Shown: piece by piece, positions 13,901-25,200 of the stretch
Numbering within the stretch: the stretch's first letter is position 1
How the letters are laid out: the number at the start of each line of letters is the position of its first letter
Assembly: GCF_020536995.1 (NCBI RefSeq)
Contig: NC_068358.1
Span: forward strand, 82,341,749-82,405,748
Source: Dreissena polymorpha
Lineage: Eukaryota; Mollusca; Bivalvia; Myida; Dreissenidae
Direction: 5' to 3'
Length of the DNA stretch: 64,000 bases
Translations under genes and position numbers: made by a program
The notes under the pieces: model-generated
What the model saw: the letters and a program-made list of their open reading frames with translations, nothing else
Database searches by the model: none
Told to the model about the DNA's origin: nothing

Positions 13901-16900
13901 GGTGTTCATATTGCCTCCATCAATAATTAAGTTATTAAGCGGAAACAGTTATATATATTTTAGTCACAGTGCCATTAATCTTAACCTGAATTTCCGAAAG
14001 CTAGCTACACACACTGACTTTCCATAACACCGAAATCGAAACACACGTTATTCAGAGGCAACCGTTTTTCTATTTCGAATTACAGTTCCCTTAACCTTGA
14101 ACTGACCGGCCTAAAATGGAATCCCAAACTAGGTCTTCATTTAAGTTACCTTCACACATACTTTCAATACAATACTTCTATCTAAACTGAAGCAATTTCG
14201 TATAGTAACAGTTATGTCTTTTTTCCCTAACGATTCACTCCTGACGCTATATCTCGTTATAAGGTTTCTTTATCAAACGTGTTATCAAGATCATTAAATG
14301 CAAACTCAGGATTTTGAACAAAAACCACTTGTTGATACAATTGTGAGTTATAGCCTTGAACAATTATCAAAAATTCATTCAGTTGGAATATGATATGATT
14401 TATACCATTCGAGTTAGTGTTATCATGAGAGTTTGTGATGTGTTATTCCATTTGTTTATTTCCATCGTAATATATGTATTACATAATATATTTTGCAGAA
14501 CATATAATATATGAAATACATAATATTTAGTATATTTGTTTCACTTTTTTTTCGATATAATTATGGTGCAGAGCATCCATGAAGACTATGGTTGGTGTGA
14601 ATAAATATGTTTAAAGGCTCACCAACATGGAAAAGAATTACAAAAGTACATAAATATACGGATAGAAACACAACAACCAAAAATAAGGAAAAGACAAGAG
14701 ATGTGTTTGTCAAAAACACAATGCTCCCTATCGCGCCGCTTTGAAGCCATACATTTGACCTTTGACCTTGAAGGATGACCTTGTCCTTTCACCACTCAAA
14801 ATGTGCAGCTCCGTGAGATACACATGCATGCCAAATATCAAGTTGCCATCTTCAATATTCAAAAAGTCATGACGAAACGTTAACGAAGGTTAAAGTTTTA
14901 GGAAAGAAAAATACAATGATATTTGACATTCGACCTTGAAGGATGATCTTGACATTGACTTTTCACCAATCAAAATGTGCAGCTCCATGAGATACACATG
15001 AATGCCAAATATCAAGTTGCTATCTTCAATATTAAAAAAAAGCTATCAAACTTTAACCGAGGTTAAAGTTTTGGGACACACACATACAGACAGATAGACA
15101 GACAGACAGGCCAAAAACAATATACCCCCGATCTTTCGATCCGGGGGCATGAAAAGTGTATGTTGCTTTAAGGTAGGTGCACCTATGTTACAAAGTATAT
15201 TTAAAGGTTATTTAGGGTACGTGTACTTATTGATCATAAAAAGCGCTCAGTGAGATTAAAAAATATATTTTGTGTTGTCGCTATTAATTCCTCGAGTTTA
15301 ATTTTATTCTTAAAAAAAGACACACAAGCATCTATTTGCGGTGTTGCTTTTTCCTGTTTGCATTTATAGATAAAGTATTAAGCCAATAATATTAAGGAGT
15401 TTATAACATGTGCATTTTTGGAGCAAGCTATAGTCAAATTGCAGAATGATATAATTGCAAAATGTAGTTCAATGTTTTATAACCTTTCTAACGTGTTGTA
15501 AATAAAGAGTTTGATATCCATCTAAAACTTTTGGATGAAATGACAATTCCAGAATACGTGAATATTCGTGTCTGACTGCATATAACAAAAATCTCATAAT
15601 GTTGACGGAACGAGATTGCATTTACGAAGGAAAATATTGTTTGGTAAAATGTCCATGATATATTTATATTGGAAATTTCTAAGTTTGGTGTCAATAGTTA
15701 ATTTGACTGATTGACTGAAGATAGTTCTTTTGCTAATGTCTGGATTATTAAGCGTGTCTTTCCATTTGTCAAATTGTTTGAACTCTTCAGGTTTGTGTTA
15801 TAGTATAAGAGATTTATTAACTAGTTTGCAAGCTTGTGTATGTTTGTGTTATTTTGTTAAGCATGTATTGCGGGGAGGAATAAATGATATCGTTTTCTTT
15901 TAGTTTATTTTTCCAATCGACGGGTATGCTTTTGACAATTTGATGGTATTTTATTTTATAAAGTCTGCTTTATCTATGTCATAAAGATTTATTATATCTT
16001 GGAAACTGTAAAATACTCTTTTCCTAAAATCATATATATGTTGAATATATTGAATACCTCTTTTGAACCATGTTTTCATAAAGAAAGTTTTATTTTTGTT
16101 ATATATATATTTTTTTCCAGATAATTTGCTTTTGTATTGGTGTTTCTTTTTTTTCCAACGAGACACTAAGCCATCCACACAGGTTGTTTTTTAAGAACAC
16201 AGATTTTATGTTTAGGTCTCTTACATCTTTTTCATGGTAATTTGATTTGAAAATTAACATTCCGCCATAGTTATATAGCATATTGGTATATATTCTAATC
16301 AGTTTTGAGTCTTGTTGAAATTTAAATCTTTTACCCCAACTGGCTTTGAGGGATGTTAAGAATAGGTCAATATCTAACATTTTTAAACGTTATAAGGTTA
16401 AAGGTGCGGTTTATAGTCTGCTTCGATATACATCTTCAGCCGACTTCACAATCAACCCCCGATCACTGGGATTTAAGTCGTCCGCCAGCATATGGCGCAC
16501 CAGGGTCCGGTTTAATGCAAAACTTCAAAACCCGAGTTTAGTCGCGCGACTGTGTGGTCGACCGACGCTCGCCGGCCGCCAACTGACTAATCGTCGCGTT
16601 CAAGGAGCAAGTTGCCGCGACTGTGGTCGCATGACGGTGTGATCAGGCGACTGAGGTCGACGTAGTCGCGATTTTTATTAGTAAAAATGGGCCTCTTGTC
16701 TCGCGAAGCCGAAATGCGACCTCCGCGCCCGCTGCCCGGCCATGAACACCTTACCCTAACACGACAGACGAGATTACCAGCTGAACTTAAGCATATCAGT
16801 AAGCGGAGGTAAAAGAAACTAACGGGGATTCAGTAATGGCGGGACTCGGTCGGGGCGCCTTCGAGCCGCCTCGTAGTCGGGTTGCTTGGGAATGCAGCCC

Positions 16901-17661
16901 TAAGCGGGTGGTAAACTCCATCTAAGGCTAAATACTGGCACGAGTCCAATAGCGGACAAGTACGGTGAGGGAAAGTTGAAAAGAGTCAAACTGTTGGATC
17001 CGCAGAAGCCGCGCGGGGAATTCAGCCCGGCAGGCGGGCCGAAATAAGTCTCGGACCTGCTGGCGCGCCGAAACTCGCAGGCAGGGTGCACTTTCCCCGG
17101 CTAGCGGAAGGCCACGAACGGTTCGGTGGCGGTCAGGAGCCCGTAGTGGAGGTGGCTGTGCGTGGCTTGCGCCGCGTGCAGAACGTGCAGCCCTCCGAGG
17201 TGGACTCGCCGCCGGACCGAGGATGCCGCCGCGGCAACACGCCACGGGCCTTCTTGGAGCGTTTAACTTTGGCCACGCTGCTCGCAGCGTGTCGAGACCG
17301 CGTGCATTGTACGGGCTCGCGTAAGTGCGGCCGCCCAAAGTCAGTGGCGAAACGGTCGGCAACCCAATAGGAGCGCGAGGTAATGATTGATAGGGACTGG
17401 CGGGGGCATCCGTATTGCGGCGCTAGAGGTGAAATTCTTGGACGGTCGCAAGACGAACGACAGCAATAGCATTTACCCAGCATTTTTCATTAATCAAGAA
17501 CGGGCGTCTGAGGTTCGAAGACGATCAGATACCGTCTACTATCTGACCTTAAACGATGCCAACTGTCGATTTGCGGTGGTTGATCAAATGACCCCGCGGG
17601 CAGACCCCGGGAAACCGAAGTTTCTGGGTTCCGGGGGTAGTATGGTTGCAAAGCTGAAACA

Positions 17662-17701
<40 letters not shown>

Positions 17702-19256
17702 GTGGCTTAATTTGTCTCAACACGGGGAAACTCACCTGGCCCGGACACTGCGAGGATTGAAAGATTGAGAGCTCTTTCTTGATTCGGTGGGTGGTGGTGC
17801 ATGGCCGTTCTCAGTTTATGGAGCGATCTGTCTGGTTAATTCCGATAATGAAAGAGACTCTGGCCTGCTAAATAGCTCGGGCGTCTTCTGCTGCGCCCTC
17901 GAGCATCTTAGAGGGACAAGTGGCGTTTGACTACGCGAGATTGAGCAATAACAGTTATGTGATGCCCTTAGACAGAGGGGGTAATAACAAGAGTATCACG
18001 AGATAGCGACGTCTAGGCCGAGGCAGGTAATTTACGCCGTTTTATACCCTTCATTACTTGTATAAAGTGTTAAATTCCGCTCATTTTCCAGCCATATTAG
18101 CAAGAAAGTTACTGGCGTTTATTTCATAGTTATTTTCGCTCTATATCTCGACTTTACTTGCTGCGAAATGTCTTAGCGGGATGACCAAATTAGGGCTCCA
18201 CTAAGAAAATTTGCGGGGAGTAAAGTCGAGATATAAAGCAAATTTAAATACGAAATAAACGCTTATCACGTTTTTACTGTTATGGCTGGAAAGTGGGCGT
18301 CATTTAAAAATAAAAGAAAGTAACAAAGGGTATAAAACGGTGAAAAATAACTGTCTCGGCATGGACGTCGCCATTTTTACTATCACGTGATTACCCTCTC
18401 TGTAAGATGTTCGGGGCCGCACATGCGCTACACTGAATGGATCAGCGTGCGACTTGCCTGGCCCGAAAGGACCGGGAAATGCGTTGAATCTCATTAGTGC
18501 TAGGGATTGGGGCTTGTAATTGTTCTCCATGAATGAGGAATTCCTAGTAAGCGCGAGTGATCAGCTCGCGCTGATTACACCCCCACCCTGTGTATAGACC
18601 GCCCGTCGCTCCAGTCAATGAGCTCTTCGGATTGGACCCTTGGGCCGGCTTCGCGGTCTACTCTCGGTGCGCCGAGAAGATGCGCAAGTTCACCGGGATA
18701 GAGGTCGTAAAATTCGTGACAAGGTATCCGTAGGTGAACTTTCGGATGGATCATTACCGAGACTATCGCAGATAGCCGAAGCGCTTCGCGAATCTCAAAA
18801 TCCACTGGCCAGTCGCGCGCGGTCCCAGTCGTCGGGACACTGCGCTGCGGCGAAGCCGACAAAGTCGAGCGTGCGATCGAGGTACTGGCTACCGCCCGCA
18901 CTACTAGCCCACGTTGATGGCGGCGGCGTGTCCGACAAGCTGGAAACGCCGGGGAGAAACGCGAACGGACGCGGAATCCGCCTAAGCGTCCGGACTGTGG
19001 GTTCCTGGGGGGCTCGCAACACCGAGGCCAGCGGGATCGCTTGCTAGGTTGTCCCGCGAGGATCAAAGAGCGGTGAGGCAGAGTAGCTTCCGCCCCGATC
19101 GTTGTTCACGAAACACTCGGTCTCGACTAGTACCAGAACTAGTCACCCTACAACGCAAGTCTTCGCTCGCCCTGCTCGGCGTCGAAGGGCGGGCCTCCGG
19201 CTGCCCCACGGCGGCCGCGAGTCGACCCGTCAATGTATAGACAAAAACAACTGTAT

Positions 19257-19290
<34 letters not shown>

Positions 19291-22200
19291 GCGTAGCCAG
19301 TTGTATAAATTAATGTGAACCACAGGACACATTTGAATTAATATGAACCGCAGGACACATTGAACATCGACACCTTGAACGCAAATTGCGGCCCCGGCTA
19401 GATTCCGGGCTCACCTGTCTCACAGGCCTCACCTGTCCGAGGGACGGCTAAACGTACTCATCCGCGTGCATTTTGCACGGATTTTGGGTGCCGACAAAGC
19501 GTCAAGCGACGACCAGTCGTGGTGTGAGGGGTGGACAGCGGTCGCTCGACAGTATGTCGAAAAACGCGCGGTCGACTGACGATCGTCGCTCTCCATTAAA
19601 TCCGGTTATCGTAGCACAACGAGTATTCGCTTGTACAACCATAGTCGCCCGAACATGGGTGCTCTCATTAAACCGGACCCAGGCAGCCACGGCACATTGA
19701 CTTATTTCCCTCACAGGTACCCATTTATACAAGCGTGGGGTTAATTTTTTGCTCAAAAAATCAAGTGCCTTTCGATCCCTAGCCCAGCATCTTACCACTA
19801 GACCACTGTCTCCACTGTAAACCACCATCGGCATATTCTTGTATGATCCGCTTTCTGGCAATTTTATCAGGTTTAAAATCCCACAGAAATTTGAAACATA
19901 ACGTATTTATTTTTGAAATGATTTCTTGAGATGGATTTGGTAAAACTGTAAATGGATATACAAGCTTTGGTATTGCAAAAAAAACTGTAATTTTTCTAAT
20001 TATGATAGTTTCCACCGTTTCCATTTATTCAAATAAGTTTCAACAGTATGATTTTTTTTCAGGAATATTAGACATTATTTCTGTTGGTTCGTTTCTAAAT
20101 TCTATCCCTAAAGTTGAGACATGTTTAGAGTTCCAGATGAGTTGTTTATGTTTGCAAAACTCGATTGGGTTATTTTTAACGGCCCCTATTTTAAGGATTT
20201 TACATTAATGTCTGTGTAATATTAGTCCGGATATTGCTGCAAATTCTTCTATGATTTTTATTAATGTTTCAAACGATATACGAGAACCGTCTAGTATGAA
20301 AGAGGCGTCATTAGCAAAAAGTGACTGTTTTAGTTCTAGATTGTTTATTTTTATTCCTTTAATTTCTGTGTTAAGTTCTATGCCTATCGACATCAATTCA
20401 ATACAAATAATAAAAAGGTAAGGCGATAAAGGACATATTTGTCTGACCACTCTTTTTATACAGAAAAACTGCGAAAAATGCCCATTTTTTGTAACACGCG
20501 ATGATGCATCTTAATAGAATAACTTAACCCACTGTAAAATGTGTTCATTAAAACCCAAATGGCTCAGGCATTTAACCATAAATTCATGATCAAGACAGTC
20601 GAAGGCTTTATTAAAATCAGAACAAAATATTACGCCGGTTTCGTGAGTTTCATCCATTTGTTCAATAATTTCTTGTAAAAGTCTTACATTTTCAACAATG
20701 TTCCTCCCTTTGATAAATCCGATTTTGTTTGTACTGATTATATAATTTAAGAAAGGTTTTATGCGATTGGAAATGGCTTTTGTAGCTATTTTGTAATCAA
20801 CATTTAAAAGTGAGACAGGCCTCCAGTTATCGATCAAAAGGGTGTCTTTTCCGGTCTTGGGTAGTCAAGTAATTTTGCTTTGTTTTTGCAATTCTGTAAG
20901 GTTATTTGTGTCTAAAGAGTAATTAAGAGAGTTAACAACATATTCCTTAATATCTGTCCAAAATATTTTATAAAATTCTGCAGAGATACTATCAGAATGT
21001 AGATTTAATGTAATTGATATTATTGAGTGGTCCGATTTGAACCCTGTGGAGTTATCATGGTATGTTTTTACATGTTTTTGTAAAATTCAAGATGAATAGT
21101 TCTGAAACGCTTCTTGCGATCTGGTTGGTTATCAAACTTATTTAAATAACGTGTCATAGCCATGCAATCGTATTTATAGTTTACAAGAGTGGACTCAGTT
21201 CATTCATGATGGACGTATTATGAACGCGGCATCATTAATGTTTGAACTAATTAATTGCCAATCATGTTTACATAAACTTAACTAGGCGTAAGCGTTCTTG
21301 AGTTATCATCCGGAAACCGTTTTACTGGTTCGAGTCACCTAGACCTTGACCTTTGACCTAGTGACCTGAAAATTAATAGAGGTCATCTGCGAGTCATAAT
21401 CAATGTACCTATGAAGTTTCATGATCCTAGGCGTAAGTGTTCTTGAGTTATCATCCGGAAACCATTTTTCTGTGTCGAGTCACCGTGACCTTGACCTTTG
21501 ACCTAGTGACCTGAAAGTCAATAGGGGTCATCTGCGAGTCATGATCAATGTACCTATAAAGTTTCATGATCCTAGGCGTAAGCGTTCTTGAGTTATCATC
21601 CGGAAACCATTTTACTGGTTCGAGTCACCGTGACCTTGATCTTTGACCTAGTGACCTGAAAATCAATAGGGGTCATCTGCGAGTCATGATCAATGTACCA
21701 ATGAAGTTTCATGATCCTATGCGTAAGCGTTCTTGAGTTATCATCCGAAAACCATTCGGTGGACGGACCGACCGACCGACATGTGCAAAACAATATACAC
21801 CCTCTTCTTCGAAGGGGGGCATAAAAATATAAGCGAATAATCGTTTAAATATAAATAAAGTGGATAGCGGTTCAATTGGTATATACAAAAGCACACTCGA
21901 ATTGTGTCTGAGGTTTAACACAAGCACGTGTTGATTTTGTATTTATTTTGTATGAATGACAATTAATCCTGCAACAAAAGCTGAGGAGATTTTCAACTGA
22001 TCGTGAGAAATAGCTGATCCGTCTAAAATCACTTACACAATTGCGAGGTCAAACATCCCATTAGTCCCAAACCTATACGTGTTTAAGTTGCCATTGTCCC
22101 ATCGTACCTGGAAGCAAAGTAAATACCGCTCAGACAGACACACATTTACAGTGACTAGTAACTAAACACTTGGCACCAGCATTTACGGTTTCATAGTTAC

Positions 22201-25200
22201 AAACATAATATTACACTTTGGTAAATACAAACCCGTAAAAACAAGGGCTGTTTGTAAAACATGCATGCCCCCCCATATGGACTGTCAGTTGTAGTGGCAG
22301 CCATTGTGTGAATACGTTTTTTGTCAGTGACCTTGACCTTTGACCTTGTGACCTGAAAATCAATAGGGGTCATCTGCCAGTCATGATCAATGTACCTATG
22401 AAGTTTCATGATCCTAGGCGTAAGCTTTCTTGAGTTATCATCCGGAAACCATTTTACTGTGTCGAGTCACCTCGACCTTGACCTTTGACCTAGTGACCTG
22501 AAAATCAATAGGGGTCATCTGAGAGTCATGATCCATGTGCCTATGAAGTTTCATGATCCTAGGCGTAAGCTTTCTTGAGTTATCATCCGGAAACCATTTT
22601 ACTGTGTCAAGTCACCTTGACCTTTGACCTAGTTACCTGAAAATTTATCGATTTGTACAATTGCATACTGGCACACACCTTATACAGGTGTAAAACGCAC
22701 TCTGCCGTTACCTTGACTATCCCACTAATGTCTACACCGTACACGGAACCAATATTTCCCGGCCCACCGTCCTGATCTTCGTAGCGCCAGTCCGGTCCTA
22801 CGTATAAATAGCCGTATTTGACGCGATAATGCGTATTGACATTATACATGACCAGATTTATCTTGTTTTGATTGTTATTTATTTTATACAAACTTGCACA
22901 CTCATTTTCAAAGTATAATGCTTGATTTATGCAATATTTTTTTTTGTTTTATGTTGTATTCTTTTGGAATGACATGCATTTATTTGTAAAATGTATTAGT
23001 TTGTTAAGTGTTGATATACCTATATCTCAAATACCTTTGTGATACGTCCGTTTGTTATGCTTTATTTTATCTTTAAAAAATAACCAACAATAAAACTGTA
23101 TCTATTCCTTGAGAATTCAATATTCAGATATGAAAGAAAGAACATATATTTCTCAATCTTTTTTATTCAAATATAATCATGCTTATGTATTATATTTTCC
23201 ATGAAGTTTATCTCTTTAAAAATAACACATGTTTTCGTATATTGCAACAGAAACACATTCATTTAATGGCAATCCGTTTTATTTGAATTTAAATCTCAAA
23301 TAAACGGCTAAATGCCATGTACCTCTTCTCACTCTACAGCCTGGGGCTATCAGTTCATCAAAGAGGACTCTCGGCATGTTAATTTGTCTCACTAGTTGTA
23401 CACTAACTGTGGATCTCGTCGTATCAGCATCGTCGGGGTAGTCCCAGATCACATCGAGATTGTCTGCGAGTAATTGTATTAACAACTATAATAATATGTT
23501 TATTGTTCTTAACACATATTGCCTTTACAAAGTTTTTAATAAAGGTGTGTTAACACGTATAGAACGCAGCATACAGCAGGATATGTCTAATATTTTTTAA
23601 ATTTAGATAATTGATTTACTATTCACTTATTATGAGTCGTGACTGAAGTTTGCTTACCATCGCCGCTGTGTTTTGAGACGGTCCCTATTCGTCCATAAGA
23701 GGTTCCCAACTCGACCCTGGAACCAAGAGGAGGAAGTCCTTCTATTTCTTGTTTCTCTCTTTTTTGTTTAAACCTTCTCAGGAAGTCATGACATTGTTGC
23801 TTTAAAAAAAATAACACATTTTAAACAAATTTAAGATACTTTACACAAACAGTTACAAATTAAACATTATTATAACATTGCGTTGCAACGTGCATACCAT
23901 GATTGATATTACAACACGTTAAATTGTATGAAAACAATATAAGAAAGATAAACATTATTTCATACGATAGCGATTTGTTATGTTGTTCCATAACAAATAT
24001 ATTTGATACAGATGCGAGATCGGATCTCGGATGCATTTAATAGATTAAGCTCTGCCTAAAGATTAACGTTGATCTTTCAATATATGTCTTAGTTTGTTAC
24101 TTATTAGTTGTGCTCTGTCACTTTGTAGAAAGAATTCATATTGATACAGTAAAAAAAACTTGTTACGTTCGTGAATGTTTCTTGTGCAAACTATATAATT
24201 CAAAACGTTTGAGGCTACAATTTTAATATTTAATTTAAAATAGCACTTATTCAGGATCACGTGACTTCGTGGTGTAAAAATTGAACGGCAATGGATGTAA
24301 ACACACCGGTATGTGGTGCTTTTTTCAAAATTCTAATTATAACATTTTTTCTTTAGAATTTCAACTAGTGCATAGAAGACAGATTTTTATTCCGCTTATG
24401 GCAATTTGAAATACATCAGATTCACTTTATTTAATAAGCCTGTGTTCGTGGTCAAAAATTCAATGTGTTACGCAATTATATACACGGTTATGCTGCACGC
24501 ATCGTGAAATTTTGACACCGATATCAGACGTATTCAATTATTTATTCTTAAATCTTAAGATATCGGCACAAACTGCAAAAATGTCCTTTGTGCGCTAAAG
24601 ATTTTTGAAAACGAATTTCAATAGCTTTAGATATTTGCAAAAATTTTGTTCTTGACGGTGTGTTTACATTCTGTCCAACCCGTGTGTAAACTCATGTTAA
24701 CGCCCGTTGATCAGGCACCCTTTAATTGAGCTGGTTTCTAATACAGCAAGCTCATTACTTGTTCATTAAGTATAATGCCAATAGTATGTTAGCCCGCCTG
24801 CGCAACCTATCCGCTTTTACTGAGGCTCATCTGGGACGATACTTTACACACATGCATTTAGCCAGGTTTTTTCCCCCAGAAACTGACTCAATTGATTTAA
24901 CTTACGAGATCCTCTTCTGACATTGGCCCAGTCAACAACGGGTTTAGTCCCTCTACGCCTAGCGTCGCAGCCAATTGCTGCAAAGTGGAGAAGACAAACA
25001 CAATTATTTCTAACTTTGTCAACAGATTGTAGCATATAACATTTCGCCATAGTTGTAATGGAAGTAGACAATAAACACACTAAAGCGATGTTTAATATGA
25101 TAATGACTTATTTCAGTGTATAATAAAAAATAGTACATTGATAACAAAATACTTTTAAAAACACCCTGACGAATTGACATTTATTAAGCGTTTGTCACAA

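Larger units (their letters stand above)
16389..19817. mobile_element. 3,429-bp insertion carrying rearranged rDNA, flanked by TAAAC duplication
   Basis: The LINE frame is cut between GGL and KMLDID. Both junctions carry TAAAC (16,384-16,388 and 19,818-19,822), a 5-bp target duplication. The insert holds, left to right: unknown sequence, ITS2 tail, 5' 28S, 3' two-thirds of 18S, ITS1, 5.8S, ITS2 start and a tRNA-like segment. The 15-bp inverted repeat GGGTCCGGTTTAATG (16,503-16,517, reversed at 19,666-19,680) brackets the rDNA. The outer ends show no terminal inverted repeats and no poly(A). Whether this is one element or a nested set is open. Confidence 0.72.
15440..21070 (-). mobile_element. 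L1/Tx1-like LINE, decayed, split by a 3.4-kb insertion
   Basis: Minus-strand pieces: RT core at 20,837-20,205 ([71 protein letters not shown]), thumb region at 20,024-19,823 ([26 protein letters not shown]). It resumes at 16,383 with [18 protein letters not shown] and ends with a C-terminal knuckle near 15,500-15,640 ([19 protein letters not shown]). The [12 protein letters not shown] style is that of the L1/Tx1 group. The catalytic FADD reads FAND and several stops are present, so it is dead. The endonuclease half is missing (5' truncated). Confidence 0.8.

Noticed and set aside
16928-17735. Open frames of 80-145 codons on both strands
   Set aside because: They lie on 28S and 18S pseudogene sequence.
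18575-19332. Several long open frames on both strands
   Set aside because: They overlap the 18S 3' end, ITS1 and 5.8S pseudogenes and follow from GC-rich content; no protein motif.
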